Part shown: one piece after another, positions 1 through 9,282 of the stretch | Position numbering within the stretch: position 1 is the first letter of the stretch | Layout: each line of letters begins with the position of its first letter | The notes under the pieces: model-generated | Database searches by the model: none | What the model saw: the letters and a program-made list of their open reading frames with translations, nothing else | What the model was told of the DNA's origin: nothing | Origin: Parvibaculum sp. | GTDB taxonomy: Bacteria; Pseudomonadota; Alphaproteobacteria; Parvibaculales; Parvibaculaceae | NCBI GenBank assembly: GCA_030682415.1 | Contig: JAUXOE010000118.1 | Location: 1-44,331, forward strand | Length of the DNA: 44,331 nucleotides | Direction: 5' to 3' | Program-made: the position numbers and the translations under genes

Positions 1-10
1 GAGTGAGCCG

Positions 11-1465
11 TCAGGCGACCTCGAAATCCTCCCAGACCGGCTCGCGCATATCGGCCTCGAACTTCTCGTAAGTCCAGGGCCATGAGGCGATGTTGCCATG
101 CGGGTCAATGTACCAGCTCTGGCAGCCGGTCGCCCAGACCGTGTCGGGGAGTTTGGCGCGCACCGCTTCGTTGAAGGCCTGTGCCGCTTCGCGCTTCGGC
201 GCGATCTCCGAGACGTTCCCGTCCCGGAGCTTCAGGATCAGCTTCAGCGCGAAGTTGAACTGGTTTTCGGCCGTCAGCAGCCAGGAGAAATTTCCGATCG
301 GGCTGTTCGGTCCGCCGATCATGAACCAGTTGGGAAAATCGGGCACAGTGACGGCCTTGTAGCCTTCGTTCCCCTTGGCCCAGGCGACGTCCATCGTCTT
401 GCCGCCGCGCCCCGTCACTTCCATCGGCCGGAACAGCTGATGCGTGTTGAAGCCGGTCGCCAGCACGATCACGTCGAGCGGATGAAGCCGCCCGTCTTTG
501 GTGCGGATGCCGTCGCGCTCGAAGCGTTCGATCCCTTCTGTCACCAGTTCGGCGTTGGGCCGCTGCAGCGCCTCGTAGAAATTGTCCGACAGGATCATGC
601 GCTTGCAGCCGACCGCATAGCTCGGCGTCAGCTTGGCGCGCAGCACGGGGTCGGCGACGCGGGCGAGATTTTCCTCACACGCCGTCACCATCGCCCGATA
701 GGCGCCCGGATTGGCGCCGACGATCGCGGCGGCGAATTTCGAATTGTTCTCGAAGGAGATACGTTGATACTCCTGTTCGAGCAGCGCCGGATCGGCGCGG
801 TAGAGCGCCTTCTGTTCCTCGGGGATCGGCGCCTGCGGCAGCGGCAGAATCCATTGCGCCGTACGCTGAAAAAGCGACAGATGCGCCACCTCGTCGACGA
901 CCGCGCCGACGATCTGCGTCGCCGTCGAGCCGGTGCCGATCACGCCGACGCGTTTGCCCGCGAGCGAGACCTCGTCCTTCCAGCGCGCGGTATGAAAGGC
1001 CTCGCCTTCGAAATCGTCGAGACCCGGAATATCGGGCATGACCGGGTGATGCAGAATGCCGGTCGCGGTGATCACCGCATCGAAAGCGCCCTGATCGCCC
1101 TTCGATGTTTCGAGATGCCAGCGGCGGTCGCGCCAGTCGGCACGCGTGACCTCATGGCCGTAGCGGATCGAGGCCTCGACATTATGCTTGCGCGCCACAT
1201 CCTTCAGGTAATCGAGAATTTCCGTCCCCGGCGCGCAGACGCGGCTCCATTCGGGATTGGGTTCGAAGGAATAGCGATAGCCATGCGAGGGCACGTCGCA
1301 GGTGACGCCCGGATAGCGATTGTCGCGCCAGGTGCCGCCCAGCGCGTCGGCCTTCTCGTAGATCGTCACATCTTCGATGCCCGCCTCGCGCAGCTTGATC
1401 AGCGCCATGATGCCCGAGGCGCCGGCGCCGATCACCGCGATCCGGAGTTTTCTGTCGCGCGTCAT
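11..1465 (-). CDS. Flavin-containing monooxygenase, Baeyer-Villiger type
   Basis: This 484-residue protein should oxidise a ketone or related carbonyl using FAD, NADPH and O2. An FAD-binding Rossmann motif (GAGASG) lies at residues 13-18 and a second nucleotide-binding motif (GTGSTA) near 177-182. The Baeyer-Villiger fingerprint FxGxxxHxxxW is seen at residues 152-162, but it is followed by K instead of the usual P or D, so the exact subfamily is uncertain. The ATG at 1465 is preceded by a GGACAGACAG stretch. It lies downstream of a second monooxygenase in the same direction, separated by about 200 bases of repeats, so it may have its own promoter. The substrate cannot be read from the sequence. 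Confidence 0.88.
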   Translation of the reverse strand: MTRDRKLRIAVIGAGASGIMALIKLREAGIEDVTIYEKADALGGTWRDNRYPGVTCDVPSHGYRYSFEPNPEWSRVCAPGTEILDYLKDVARKHNVEASIRYGHEVTRADWRDRRWHLETSKGDQGAFDAVITATGILHHPVMPDIPGLDDFEGEAFHTARWKDEVSLAGKRVGVIGTGSTATQIVGAVVDEVAHLSLFQRTAQWILPLPQAPIPEEQKALYRADPALLEQEYQRISFENNSKFAAAIVGANPGAYRAMVTACEENLARVADPVLRAKLTPSYAVGCKRMILSDNFYEALQRPNAELVTEGIERFERDGIRTKDGRLHPLDVIVLATGFNTHQLFRPMEVTGRGGKTMDVAWAKGNEGYKAVTVPDFPNWFMIGGPNSPIGNFSWLLTAENQFNFALKLILKLRDGNVSEIAPKREAAQAFNEAVRAKLPDTVWATGCQSWYIDPHGNIASWPWTYEKFEADMREPVWEDFEVA

Positions 1466-1520
1466 GCTGTCTGTCCTTGTGTTCGGGTCGCGGCGACCGG
1501 CCGGTCCGGCGGCGGGGCTC

Positions 1521-1581
1521 CGAAAGCGGGGATAAGTTCAGGTTATCCCCGCTTTCGAGCGGCATCAAAAGCGGGGACAAG
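1521..1581. repeat. Perfect 15-bp palindrome plus a third repeat copy
   Basis: CGAAAGCGGGGATAA (1521-1535) and its exact inverse (1543-1557) flank a 7-base loop. A third, slightly diverged copy (AAAAGCGGGGACAAG) follows in direct orientation at 1567-1581 and runs into a T tract on the plus strand. The unit looks like a REP-type or miniature mobile palindrome; this identity is inferred from shape only. It lies between the two monooxygenase genes. Confidence 0.6.
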
Positions 1582-1611
1582 TTTTTTTCGACGCCCCGCC
1601 ACGGTCATTTG

Positions 1612-1639
1612 TGACAGTTTTATGACAGTTTCGTGACAG
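1612..1639. repeat. Three TGACAG repeats at exact 11-bp spacing
   Basis: TGACAG occurs at 1612, 1623 and 1634, each followed by a T-rich or G-rich spacer of five bases. The one-helical-turn period puts all copies on the same DNA face, as in multi-site regulator binding. The array is about 30 bases past the stop of the upstream monooxygenase and about 150 bases before the start of the downstream one. Confidence 0.55.
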
Positions 1640-1667
1640 AGGGGGGGTCTGCAGCGGTTTTTCGCTG

Positions 1668-3302
<1,635 letters not shown>

Positions 3303-3475
3303 GATTTCCTCCCGTTTTTATTGTTGTCCGATTGTAGCCCGCGGGAGGGCCGGCACAAGGGAGGATGCACCCGCGCGCCCCTTGCACGATCGCTTGGCAT
3401 TGCGCGCCGATCCCTTCAAACTCGGTATGGGGCTGCCACAAGCAGCGAGAATGAAGCATCGCTCGGGGGGTACAC

Positions 3476-4141
3476 ATGAAACTTCACATCAAACTTCTGC
3501 TTTCGATTGTCGCGGCCATGCTGCTTGCCGGCTGCGCGACGTCGCGCAGCGTCGTGGCGGTTCAAGCGGCGCCGTCCTATCAATCGGCCAATCCCGCCGA
3601 TGGAACGGCCATCAAGCTTGTCACAACAGATCTCCGCAAGTTCGAGTTGGCGCCTGCGACGCCCGATATTCCATCGCTGAAGAATGGCGAGATCACCAAC
3701 ACCGCGATCACGTCGCGCGCCATTGCGCGCAAGCGCAACGGCTATGGAAAGGCGCTTGGCGACGTCTTGCTTCCGGAAGGACAGACCGTCGCGACAACGG
3801 TGGAATCGGCCGTAGCAGCTGGCTTTCGCGAGGCCGGCTACCGTGTATTGAGGCCCGGTGATCCTGGATTTGAAGACGCCGTTGCCGTCGATGCACAGAT
3901 CAATCAGTACTGGTCATGGGTCAATATTGGCTTCTGGGCGTTGACGCTGAATTGCCGAAGCGAGGTCACCCTCACGGCACCATTGCCCGGGATGGAGACC
4001 GGGCTGAAAGTCACGGCACTGGCCGACAAATCGGCCCAGGCCGCGTTCGAAAGCGTCTGGCAGGACATTGCCAATCAGGGCCTGACAGAGCTGACGCGCA
4101 GCGTCTCCCGCGCCTTGCCGCGTCGGACGGCGGCTTTCTAG
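3476..4141 (+). CDS. Predicted lipoprotein, YajG-like
   Basis: A 221-residue protein begins with a type II signal peptide: basic start, hydrophobic stretch, and lipobox LAGC with the modified cysteine near residue 20. It is therefore probably anchored in the outer or inner membrane facing the periplasm. The rest alternates beta-rich and helical stretches, with a pattern (TDLR, EITNTAI, LGDVLLPEGQT, REAGYRVL) resembling YajG-type lipoproteins; that match is weak. The ATG at 3476 follows a G-rich stretch. It stands alone and ends 39 bases before an intrinsic terminator, so it is likely monocistronic. Function unknown. Confidence 0.8.
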   Translation: MKLHIKLLLSIVAAMLLAGCATSRSVVAVQAAPSYQSANPADGTAIKLVTTDLRKFELAPATPDIPSLKNGEITNTAITSRAIARKRNGYGKALGDVLLPEGQTVATTVESAVAAGFREAGYRVLRPGDPGFEDAVAVDAQINQYWSWVNIGFWALTLNCRSEVTLTAPLPGMETGLKVTALADKSAQAAFESVWQDIANQGLTELTRSVSRALPRRTAAF

Positions 4142-4180
4142 CCGCGCCGACAGCGCCCGCCTAGCCAGGCGGCACAGGGA

Positions 4181-4208
4181 AGCCCACCGGGTTCCGGTGG
4201 GCTTTTTT
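4181..4208 (+). terminator. Intrinsic terminator after the lipoprotein gene
   Basis: A perfect 10-bp stem (AGCCCACCGG at 4181-4190 with CCGGTGGGCT at 4194-4203), a three-base loop and a run of six T make a textbook rho-independent terminator, 39 bases past the lipoprotein stop. Confidence 0.92.
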
Positions 4209-4269
4209 GTTGCTGTGACAACGACATAGGGCGCGCGGCGGGCATCAATCCGATGCCGCAGATCACCCC

Positions 4270-4325
4270 TTGACAGAAGTGTGTGCCCGCTTACATATAG
4301 CGGAAGTAAGTGTCTACTCACTTAT
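4270..4325 (+). promoter_or_regulatory. Promoter with TetR-type operator before the VIT-VWA gene
   Basis: A consensus -35 TTGACA (4270-4275) is followed after 16 bases by a -10-like TACATA (4292-4297). Immediately downstream lies the inverted repeat AGTAAGTG (4305-4312), six bases, CACTTA (4319-4324), covering the expected transcription start. The same half-sites recur at 7185-7206 before the TetR-containing transcript. A repressor bound here would block initiation. The match between the two palindromes is seen; the TetR assignment is inference. Confidence 0.75.
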
Positions 4326-4359
4326 GAAATCTCTCGCCCCCCTTACGGAGGAGATGAAA

Positions 4360-6462
4360 ATGCTAAATCCCTCGGGCTTTTTTTCTCGCGGCGCCCGGCT
4401 GCTTCCCGCCCTCGCGCTGCCGGCCTTGCTGTGCATCGCGACGCCCGCCGATGCCGCCGGATTGCTGACACCGGCCGGATCGTCGACACCGCTGGCGATC
4501 GAGGATCATCACGTCAATGTGCTGATCGAAGACGGCTACGCGACAACGACGATCGTGCAAACCTTCCGGAACCCCGCCGCGAGCGATCTCGAGGCGGTCT
4601 ATGCTTTCCCTGTCCCCGAACATGCGGCGGTGGGCGAATTCACCTACTGGATCGACGGCAAACCCGTCACCGCCGAAGTCCTGAAACGACAGGAAGCACG
4701 GACGCTTTATGAAAGCGAGAAAGCCGCCAATCGCGAGACGGCGCTGGCCGAGCAGGAAGATTTCCGCCGCTTCCAGATGTCGGTCTGGCCGGTACGCGCC
4801 AATTCCAACGTGCGCATCCGGCTTTCCTACATTCAGCCGGCGAAACTCGACGCGGGCGTCGGGCGTTATGTCTACCCGCTCGAGGAAGGCGGCACCGACG
4901 ACGCAGCTGTCGCTTCGTTCTGGCAGATGAAGGATGAGGTGACGGGTACGTTCCGTTTCGACATGACGCTGCGCACCTCCTATCCGGTGGAGGCATTGCG
5001 TCTGCCCGCCCATCCCGATGCAACCATCTCGCAAGGCCAGGACGGGGCGTGGCATGTCTCGATCGCGCGCGGCAGCCATGCCGGCGATGCGGAAGAAGTT
5101 CCGTCGCCAGTCGCGCAAGGCGTTGCGATGTCGGCGCTCAACGAGGACGTCGCGCTCTACTGGCGCCAGAAAGCCGGACTGCCTGGCTCGCTTGATGTGC
5201 TCTCCTACAAGAAATCGCCGGAGGGCCGCGGCACCTTCATGGCGGTGTTGACGCCGGGCGAGGACAACGCGGTGATCACCACCGGCCGCGACTGGACATT
5301 CGTCGTCGACCGCTCGGGCTCGATGGACACCAAGTTCGCAACCCTGATGGAAGGCCTCGGCCGCACGCTGGAGAGCCTGCCGTCGCAAGACCGGTTCCGC
5401 GTCGTGCTGTTCGACCACAACGCCTCGTGGATGTTCAACGGCTATCGCTCCGCCACGCCGGCGGAAATCCAGAAAACCTCAGCCGAGCTGCGTCGTTTGC
5501 AGGTCGGTGGCGGGACCAATCTCTATGCCGGTCTCCAGATGGGGCTCCGCGATCTGGATGCCGACCGGCCGAACGGCATTGTGCTGATCACCGACGGCGT
5601 CGCCAATGTCGGTCCGCATGAGCGAAAGGACTTTGTCGATCTCGCCGGCGCGCAGGATGTGCGCCTCTTCACTGTCGTGATGGGCAACAGCGCAGACCGC
5701 CCAATGCTCGAACATCTTGCCGCCATCTCCGGCGGCACCTCGATGAATGTTTCCAACAGCGACGACATCACAGGACGGTTGATGACAGCCGTCACCCGCT
5801 TGTCGCATCACGCATTGAGCGATATCGACGTCAAGATCGAAGGTCCCCGCACGGCCGATGTGACGCCCGAACTCAAGGGCGGTCTGTTTCGCGGCGAACA
5901 ACTCGTTGTGTTCGGACACTACTGGGGCGCCGGGCCGGCGACGTTCCGCGTGAGCGGCAAGATCAACGGCAAGGACAAGGTCTATGAGGCGACCCTCGAC
6001 ATGCCCGATGTCGCCGACCGGCATCCGGAGATCGAACGGCTCTGGGCCTTTTCACGCATCGAGGATTCGATGCGCCGGGCGGCGGTGCTCGGGACGGATG
6101 CCGATTCGACCCAGGCGGTCGTCGACACGGCGCTCGAATTCGGCCTGCTGACGCCCCACACATCCATGGTCGTCGTTCGCGAGGAGGTGTTCGCGCAGGC
6201 GGGCATCGATCGCAACAATCAGCAGCGTCTCGCGACCGAAGCCGATGCCCGGACGGCGCGTCAGGTCTCGGCACCGAGCTTCGCTTCCGCGCCGGTCGGC
6301 GCTTCGCCGCGGCCCCATATTGCCACGAGCGGCGGTGGCGGTGGCGGTGGCGGTGGTGGTGGCGGTGGTGGTGGCGGTGCGGCCGGCCCGCTGCTCCTGT
6401 TGCTGCTCGGGCTTTTCCATCTGGTGCGTTCACGCCAGCGCGCCATGCAGGTGAAGGCCTGA
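4360..6462 (+). CDS. VIT-VWA domain surface protein with GlyGly-CTERM-like tail
   Basis: This 700-residue exported protein has a signal peptide ending near PADAA, a VIT (vault/inter-alpha-trypsin) domain at about residues 35-165, and a von Willebrand A domain from about 310 with metal-site motif DRSGS near residue 317. Its C-terminus has 16 consecutive glycines (658-673), a leucine-rich membrane segment and a basic tail, the layout of a GlyGly-CTERM sorting signal. The next gene, one base away, encodes a rhombosortase-like protease, supporting cleavage and surface release or anchoring. I place the start at ATG 4360, eight bases after GGAGG; ATG 4354 is too close to it, and the in-frame TTG at 4270 is the -35 box. 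The partner bound by the VWA domain is unknown. Confidence 0.88.
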   Translation: MLNPSGFFSRGARLLPALALPALLCIATPADAAGLLTPAGSSTPLAIEDHHVNVLIEDGYATTTIVQTFRNPAASDLEAVYAFPVPEHAAVGEFTYWIDGKPVTAEVLKRQEARTLYESEKAANRETALAEQEDFRRFQMSVWPVRANSNVRIRLSYIQPAKLDAGVGRYVYPLEEGGTDDAAVASFWQMKDEVTGTFRFDMTLRTSYPVEALRLPAHPDATISQGQDGAWHVSIARGSHAGDAEEVPSPVAQGVAMSALNEDVALYWRQKAGLPGSLDVLSYKKSPEGRGTFMAVLTPGEDNAVITTGRDWTFVVDRSGSMDTKFATLMEGLGRTLESLPSQDRFRVVLFDHNASWMFNGYRSATPAEIQKTSAELRRLQVGGGTNLYAGLQMGLRDLDADRPNGIVLITDGVANVGPHERKDFVDLAGAQDVRLFTVVMGNSADRPMLEHLAAISGGTSMNVSNSDDITGRLMTAVTRLSHHALSDIDVKIEGPRTADVTPELKGGLFRGEQLVVFGHYWGAGPATFRVSGKINGKDKVYEATLDMPDVADRHPEIERLWAFSRIEDSMRRAAVLGTDADSTQAVVDTALEFGLLTPHTSMVVVREEVFAQAGIDRNNQQRLATEADARTARQVSAPSFASAPVGASPRPHIATSGGGGGGGGGGGGGGGGAAGPLLLLLLGLFHLVRSRQRAMQVKA
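6331..6378 (+). repeat. 16-codon GGY trinucleotide repeat (polyglycine)
   Basis: Sixteen glycine codons, all GGC or GGT, run without interruption just before the C-terminal membrane segment of the VIT-VWA protein. The tract is prone to slippage in multiples of three, which would change linker length without breaking the frame. Confidence 0.9.
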
Positions 6463-6463
6463 C

Positions 6464-7135
6464 ATGCGCGAAGGGCTTTTACCAAAGCCCGTCACAGCAA
6501 GGAACCATGGCGGGTCATCCCTGCCATGGTTTCCACTGCTTCTTGCGGGCGCGATGTGTGCGATCCATTTTGCCGGCGGCGCCTGGGCGGAAGCGCTGAT
6601 TTTCGACCGCGCGCAGATCGAGGCGGGCGAGATCTGGCGGCTCGTCACCGGGCATCTTGTCCATCTCAATCTGCAGCACCTGCTCTGGAACGCGATCGCC
6701 TTTGTCGTTCTGGCGGCGATGGCGCGATACGACGAAGGCATTTCCTATGCGCGGCAGGCGGGGATCATGCTGGCGGGCGTCGCGGTGATCGACATCGCGC
6801 TTTATGCGAGCCCGTCACCGCTTTCCTTCTATGCCGGTTTCTCGGGCGTGCTGAACGCGCTCTGGGCGGTGATGATCGTGGAAGCGTGGCGACAGAAGAA
6901 GAGCCTTCTCATTGCCGGTATCGGCGTGCTGTCGCTGGCGAAGATCGGCTATGAGGCGCTGACTGCGAAGACGCTGTTCTTCGACACACCCTGGCCCGCC
7001 GCCTTCGAAGGTCATGCGGGCGGCGTACTGGCCGGGCTGCTCTTCGTGGCGGCGGCGCATCTGTGGCCGAAGATGAAAACCTGGGCGATGGCTGGAAGCG
7101 CCGCCACTCTCAACAATACTGAAATAAAACAATAA
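6464..7135 (+). CDS. rrtA: Rhombosortase (rhomboid-family sorting protease)
   Basis: A 223-residue multi-pass membrane protein of the rhomboid serine protease superfamily. The motif HLVHLNLQHLLWN (64-76) is the first conserved loop, YAGFSG (123-128) supplies the catalytic Ser127, and GHAGG (183-187) supplies the catalytic His184. The compact size and the position one base after a protein with a GlyGly-CTERM-like tail identify it as the rhombosortase type, which processes such tails in the inner membrane. Translational coupling with the upstream gene is likely. An ordinary small rhomboid is the alternative, but adjacency to the candidate substrate makes the sortase reading more probable. Confidence 0.85.
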   Translation: MREGLLPKPVTARNHGGSSLPWFPLLLAGAMCAIHFAGGAWAEALIFDRAQIEAGEIWRLVTGHLVHLNLQHLLWNAIAFVVLAAMARYDEGISYARQAGIMLAGVAVIDIALYASPSPLSFYAGFSGVLNALWAVMIVEAWRQKKSLLIAGIGVLSLAKIGYEALTAKTLFFDTPWPAAFEGHAGGVLAGLLFVAAAHLWPKMKTWAMAGSAATLNNTEIKQ

Positions 7136-7179
7136 GATAGGCGCCGGTCGCCAAAAATCACCTCACGCCGATATTCGCC

Positions 7180-7208
7180 TTGACAGTAAGTGTGCACTCA
7201 CTTACTTT
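7180..7208 (+). promoter_or_regulatory. Promoter with embedded TetR-type operator before the TetR operon
   Basis: TTGACA (7180-7185), a 17-base spacer and TACTTT (7203-7208) form a good sigma-70 promoter. The palindrome AGTAAGTG (7185-7192), six bases, CACTTACT (7199-7206) fills the spacer and overlaps both boxes. It matches the repeat at 4305-4324. The TetR gene at 7977 is on this transcript, so autoregulation is expected. Confidence 0.8.
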
Positions 7209-7262
7209 AGCGACATGGCCAGCGTTGGCAGGCCTCGGGAACATTCGAAAAGGGTAACCGAC

Positions 7263-7922
7263 ATGACCACACTCCGCAGCGTCATCAACTGGTTCAAGAC
7301 CATGAATGCGCGCAACCGGGCCGCGCTGAAGGCCCGTGCGAGCCGCGCGCTTTCCGACCTGCGCCGGGCACATGGGAAAATCGCCGCTGAGGCGAAAGTG
7401 CTCGACCGGCAGTTTGCGAGCGAGCTGCGCTACAAGTCGGCGCTGGCGCGGATCGACGCACGACTCCTTGACCTCACGAACCGGTTGCTGACGGCCGAGA
7501 CGGCTGGCGACCGCGCCTCGGCCGAGACGCTGGCCGCGGCGGCGGCGCAATGGGACGCCCGCCGGCAATCCTGCGAAGCGGAACTCAACCTCGTCCGCCG
7601 ACGGATCAACACTGCGCGCCACGGCTGGGCAAAGCTCGAAAAGGACGCGCGGCAGATCGGCGCCTGGCTGCGCCGATCGCTTACCGGCGCGCGGCCGGTC
7701 TGGGCCGACGCCGTCGGCCGCATGGGCGAAAAGCTGGTGGCGGGCATGGCGGCGGAACGGGCCCGCATCGCGGACATGATGACGAAAAGTGCCCTTCTCC
7801 ATGACGGCCGCGACCTGTCGGCGCCGTTGGCGCAGCTGCGGCGCTTCCACATCGCCCGCCAGCAGATCGGCGCGGCTGAGCTGCGCGGCCTCCTCACCGC
7901 GAACCTTCAGGCCGCCAACTAG
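7263..7922 (+). CDS. Uncharacterised helical, charged protein
   Basis: The 219-residue product is not recognised. It has no signal peptide or membrane segment and is rich in Ala, Arg, Leu and Glu with heptad-like spacing through most of its length, so a cytoplasmic helical or coiled-coil protein is likely. I choose ATG 7263, preceded by AAAGGG, instead of ATG 7215, which lies almost on the predicted transcription start. It is the first gene of the transcript that continues into the TetR gene 54 bases later, and it is expressed from the operator-bearing promoter at 7180. Its role may relate to the surface-protein or lipid genes around it, but the sequence gives no proof. Confidence 0.7.
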   Translation: MTTLRSVINWFKTMNARNRAALKARASRALSDLRRAHGKIAAEAKVLDRQFASELRYKSALARIDARLLDLTNRLLTAETAGDRASAETLAAAAAQWDARRQSCEAELNLVRRRINTARHGWAKLEKDARQIGAWLRRSLTGARPVWADAVGRMGEKLVAGMAAERARIADMMTKSALLHDGRDLSAPLAQLRRFHIARQQIGAAELRGLLTANLQAAN

Positions 7923-7976
7923 AGGGGAACCTGCTAGGATTCGCGCCATTGCGACCCCATCGAGAGCGAGACCGGA

Positions 7977-8558
7977 ATGCCCCGTGCCCCCGATACTAAG
8001 ACCAAGATCGAACGCGCTGCCCTGGAACTGTTTGTCTCCCAGGGCATCATGGAAACCCGCACGCGGCAGATCGCCGAAGCGGTCCGGATTTCCGAAGGCA
8101 CGATCTATCGTCATTTCGAGAGCAAGGACGAACTCGCGCGCGAGCTCTTCAAGCGGCAACATGTGAGTCTTGCCGAGGCGATCAAGGCGGCGGCTGCCGG
8201 GCACAAGCATATCGACGAACAGGCGCGCGCCATCGTGGCCGCCTATTGCGCCATGGCCGACAAGGATTGGCTGCTGTTCCGCTACCATCAGCTCAGCCAG
8301 CATGCGCTGCTGCGCTATTTCGACCCGAACCTTCCGAACCCCGTCGCCGTCGTCGTCGATGTCGTGAAAGCCGCAATGGCGCGCAAGGAGATTCCGAACG
8401 ACGACGCCAATGTCCGTGCCGCCATGGCACTCGGCGTCGTGCTGCAGGCCGTCACCTTCAAGGCCTTCGGGCGCATCAAGGGGCCCCTGTCAAAGCACAG
8501 GGATCTCTTTGCCGAAGCCATCATCGCCGTTCTGCACACCAAGACCCCCGCACCCTGA
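7977..8558 (+). CDS. TetR/AcrR family transcriptional regulator
   Basis: A 193-residue TetR-type repressor with an N-terminal helix-turn-helix at residues 30-49 (QIAEAVRISEGTIYRHFESK) and a helical ligand-binding C-terminal domain of normal length. It should be a dimer that leaves its palindrome when a small molecule binds. The likely targets are the paired palindromes at 4305-4324 and 7185-7206. Those operators frame the VIT-VWA/rhombosortase genes and this gene's own transcript. The acyltransferase and transporter genes follow within 14 bases, so the ligand could be a fatty acyl compound; that is inference. Confidence 0.92.
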   Translation: MPRAPDTKTKIERAALELFVSQGIMETRTRQIAEAVRISEGTIYRHFESKDELARELFKRQHVSLAEAIKAAAAGHKHIDEQARAIVAAYCAMADKDWLLFRYHQLSQHALLRYFDPNLPNPVAVVVDVVKAAMARKEIPNDDANVRAAMALGVVLQAVTFKAFGRIKGPLSKHRDLFAEAIIAVLHTKTPAP

Positions 8559-8571
8559 ACGGAGCCGCATC

Positions 8572-9282
8572 ATGCGATCCTTCCTCTTCAACCTTGCCTT
8601 CTACGGCTTCACGGCGCTTGTCGCGATTGCCTGCCTGCCGCTGACCTATCTCAACTCGCCGAAGCCTCTGGCCGCCGTGTTGCACTGGTGGGCGAAGGGG
8701 ATCGTGTGGCTCCTGCGCAATGTTGCAGGCATCAAGATCGAGGTGCGGGGGCACGAAAACATTCCGGCCGCCGGCCCGAGCCTCATCGCCTCCAAGCATC
8801 AAAGCTTCTCCGACGGCATTCTCGTGCTATCGCTGCTGCCCAACATCGCAACCGTGGCGATGAAGGATCTGCTCGACTATCCGGCAATCGGACGCATCCT
8901 GACGAAGCTCGATATGATCATGGTCGACACCTGCGGCGGCGGCACCGAGCGCAACAAACTCAGCACGGCAGCGCGGCGGGCCTATGACAGCGAGCGACAC
9001 ATCCTGATCTATCCCGAAGGGCAGCTCGTGCCGGTGGGCGACCGCGAACGCTACAAGATCGGCATCTACCATCTTTACGCCGACCTCAACCTGCCGGTGA
9101 CGCCGGTGGCGACGAATGTCGGCCTCTGCTGGCAATGCCGAGCCTGGCGCAAGACGCCGGGAACGGCCGTGCTCTCGTTCCTTGAGCCGATCCGCACCGG
9201 CCTCGACAAGGATACTTTCATGCGCGTGCTCGAAGACACGATCGAAGCCGAGACGGCACGCCTGGTGGGAGAAGCGGCATGA
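8572..9282 (+). CDS. 1-acylglycerol-phosphate acyltransferase-like (PlsC family)
   Basis: A 236-residue membrane-associated acyltransferase that should move an acyl chain to a lysophospholipid or lysophosphatidate. A hydrophobic N-terminal segment (about residues 5-30) is followed by the HX4D catalytic motif HQSFSD (76-81) and the substrate motif YPEG in the second half. I start it at ATG 8572, 13 bases after the TetR stop, because the longer reading frame has no family similarity. The stop overlaps the next start by four bases (ATGA), so it is coupled to the transporter. PlsC plus an LplT-like transporter suggests lysophospholipid recycling. Confidence 0.87.
   Translation: MRSFLFNLAFYGFTALVAIACLPLTYLNSPKPLAAVLHWWAKGIVWLLRNVAGIKIEVRGHENIPAAGPSLIASKHQSFSDGILVLSLLPNIATVAMKDLLDYPAIGRILTKLDMIMVDTCGGGTERNKLSTAARRAYDSERHILIYPEGQLVPVGDRERYKIGIYHLYADLNLPVTPVATNVGLCWQCRAWRKTPGTAVLSFLEPIRTGLDKDTFMRVLEDTIEAETARLVGEAA

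Noticed and set aside
98-1636. A 512-codon plus-strand frame over the first monooxygenase
   Set aside because: It lies antisense to a clear flavoenzyme and its product is Arg-rich without recognisable domains.
4270-4359. Longer start for the VIT-VWA protein
   Set aside because: The codon is TTG of the -35 box, and the added residues would precede a good signal peptide and ribosome-binding site.
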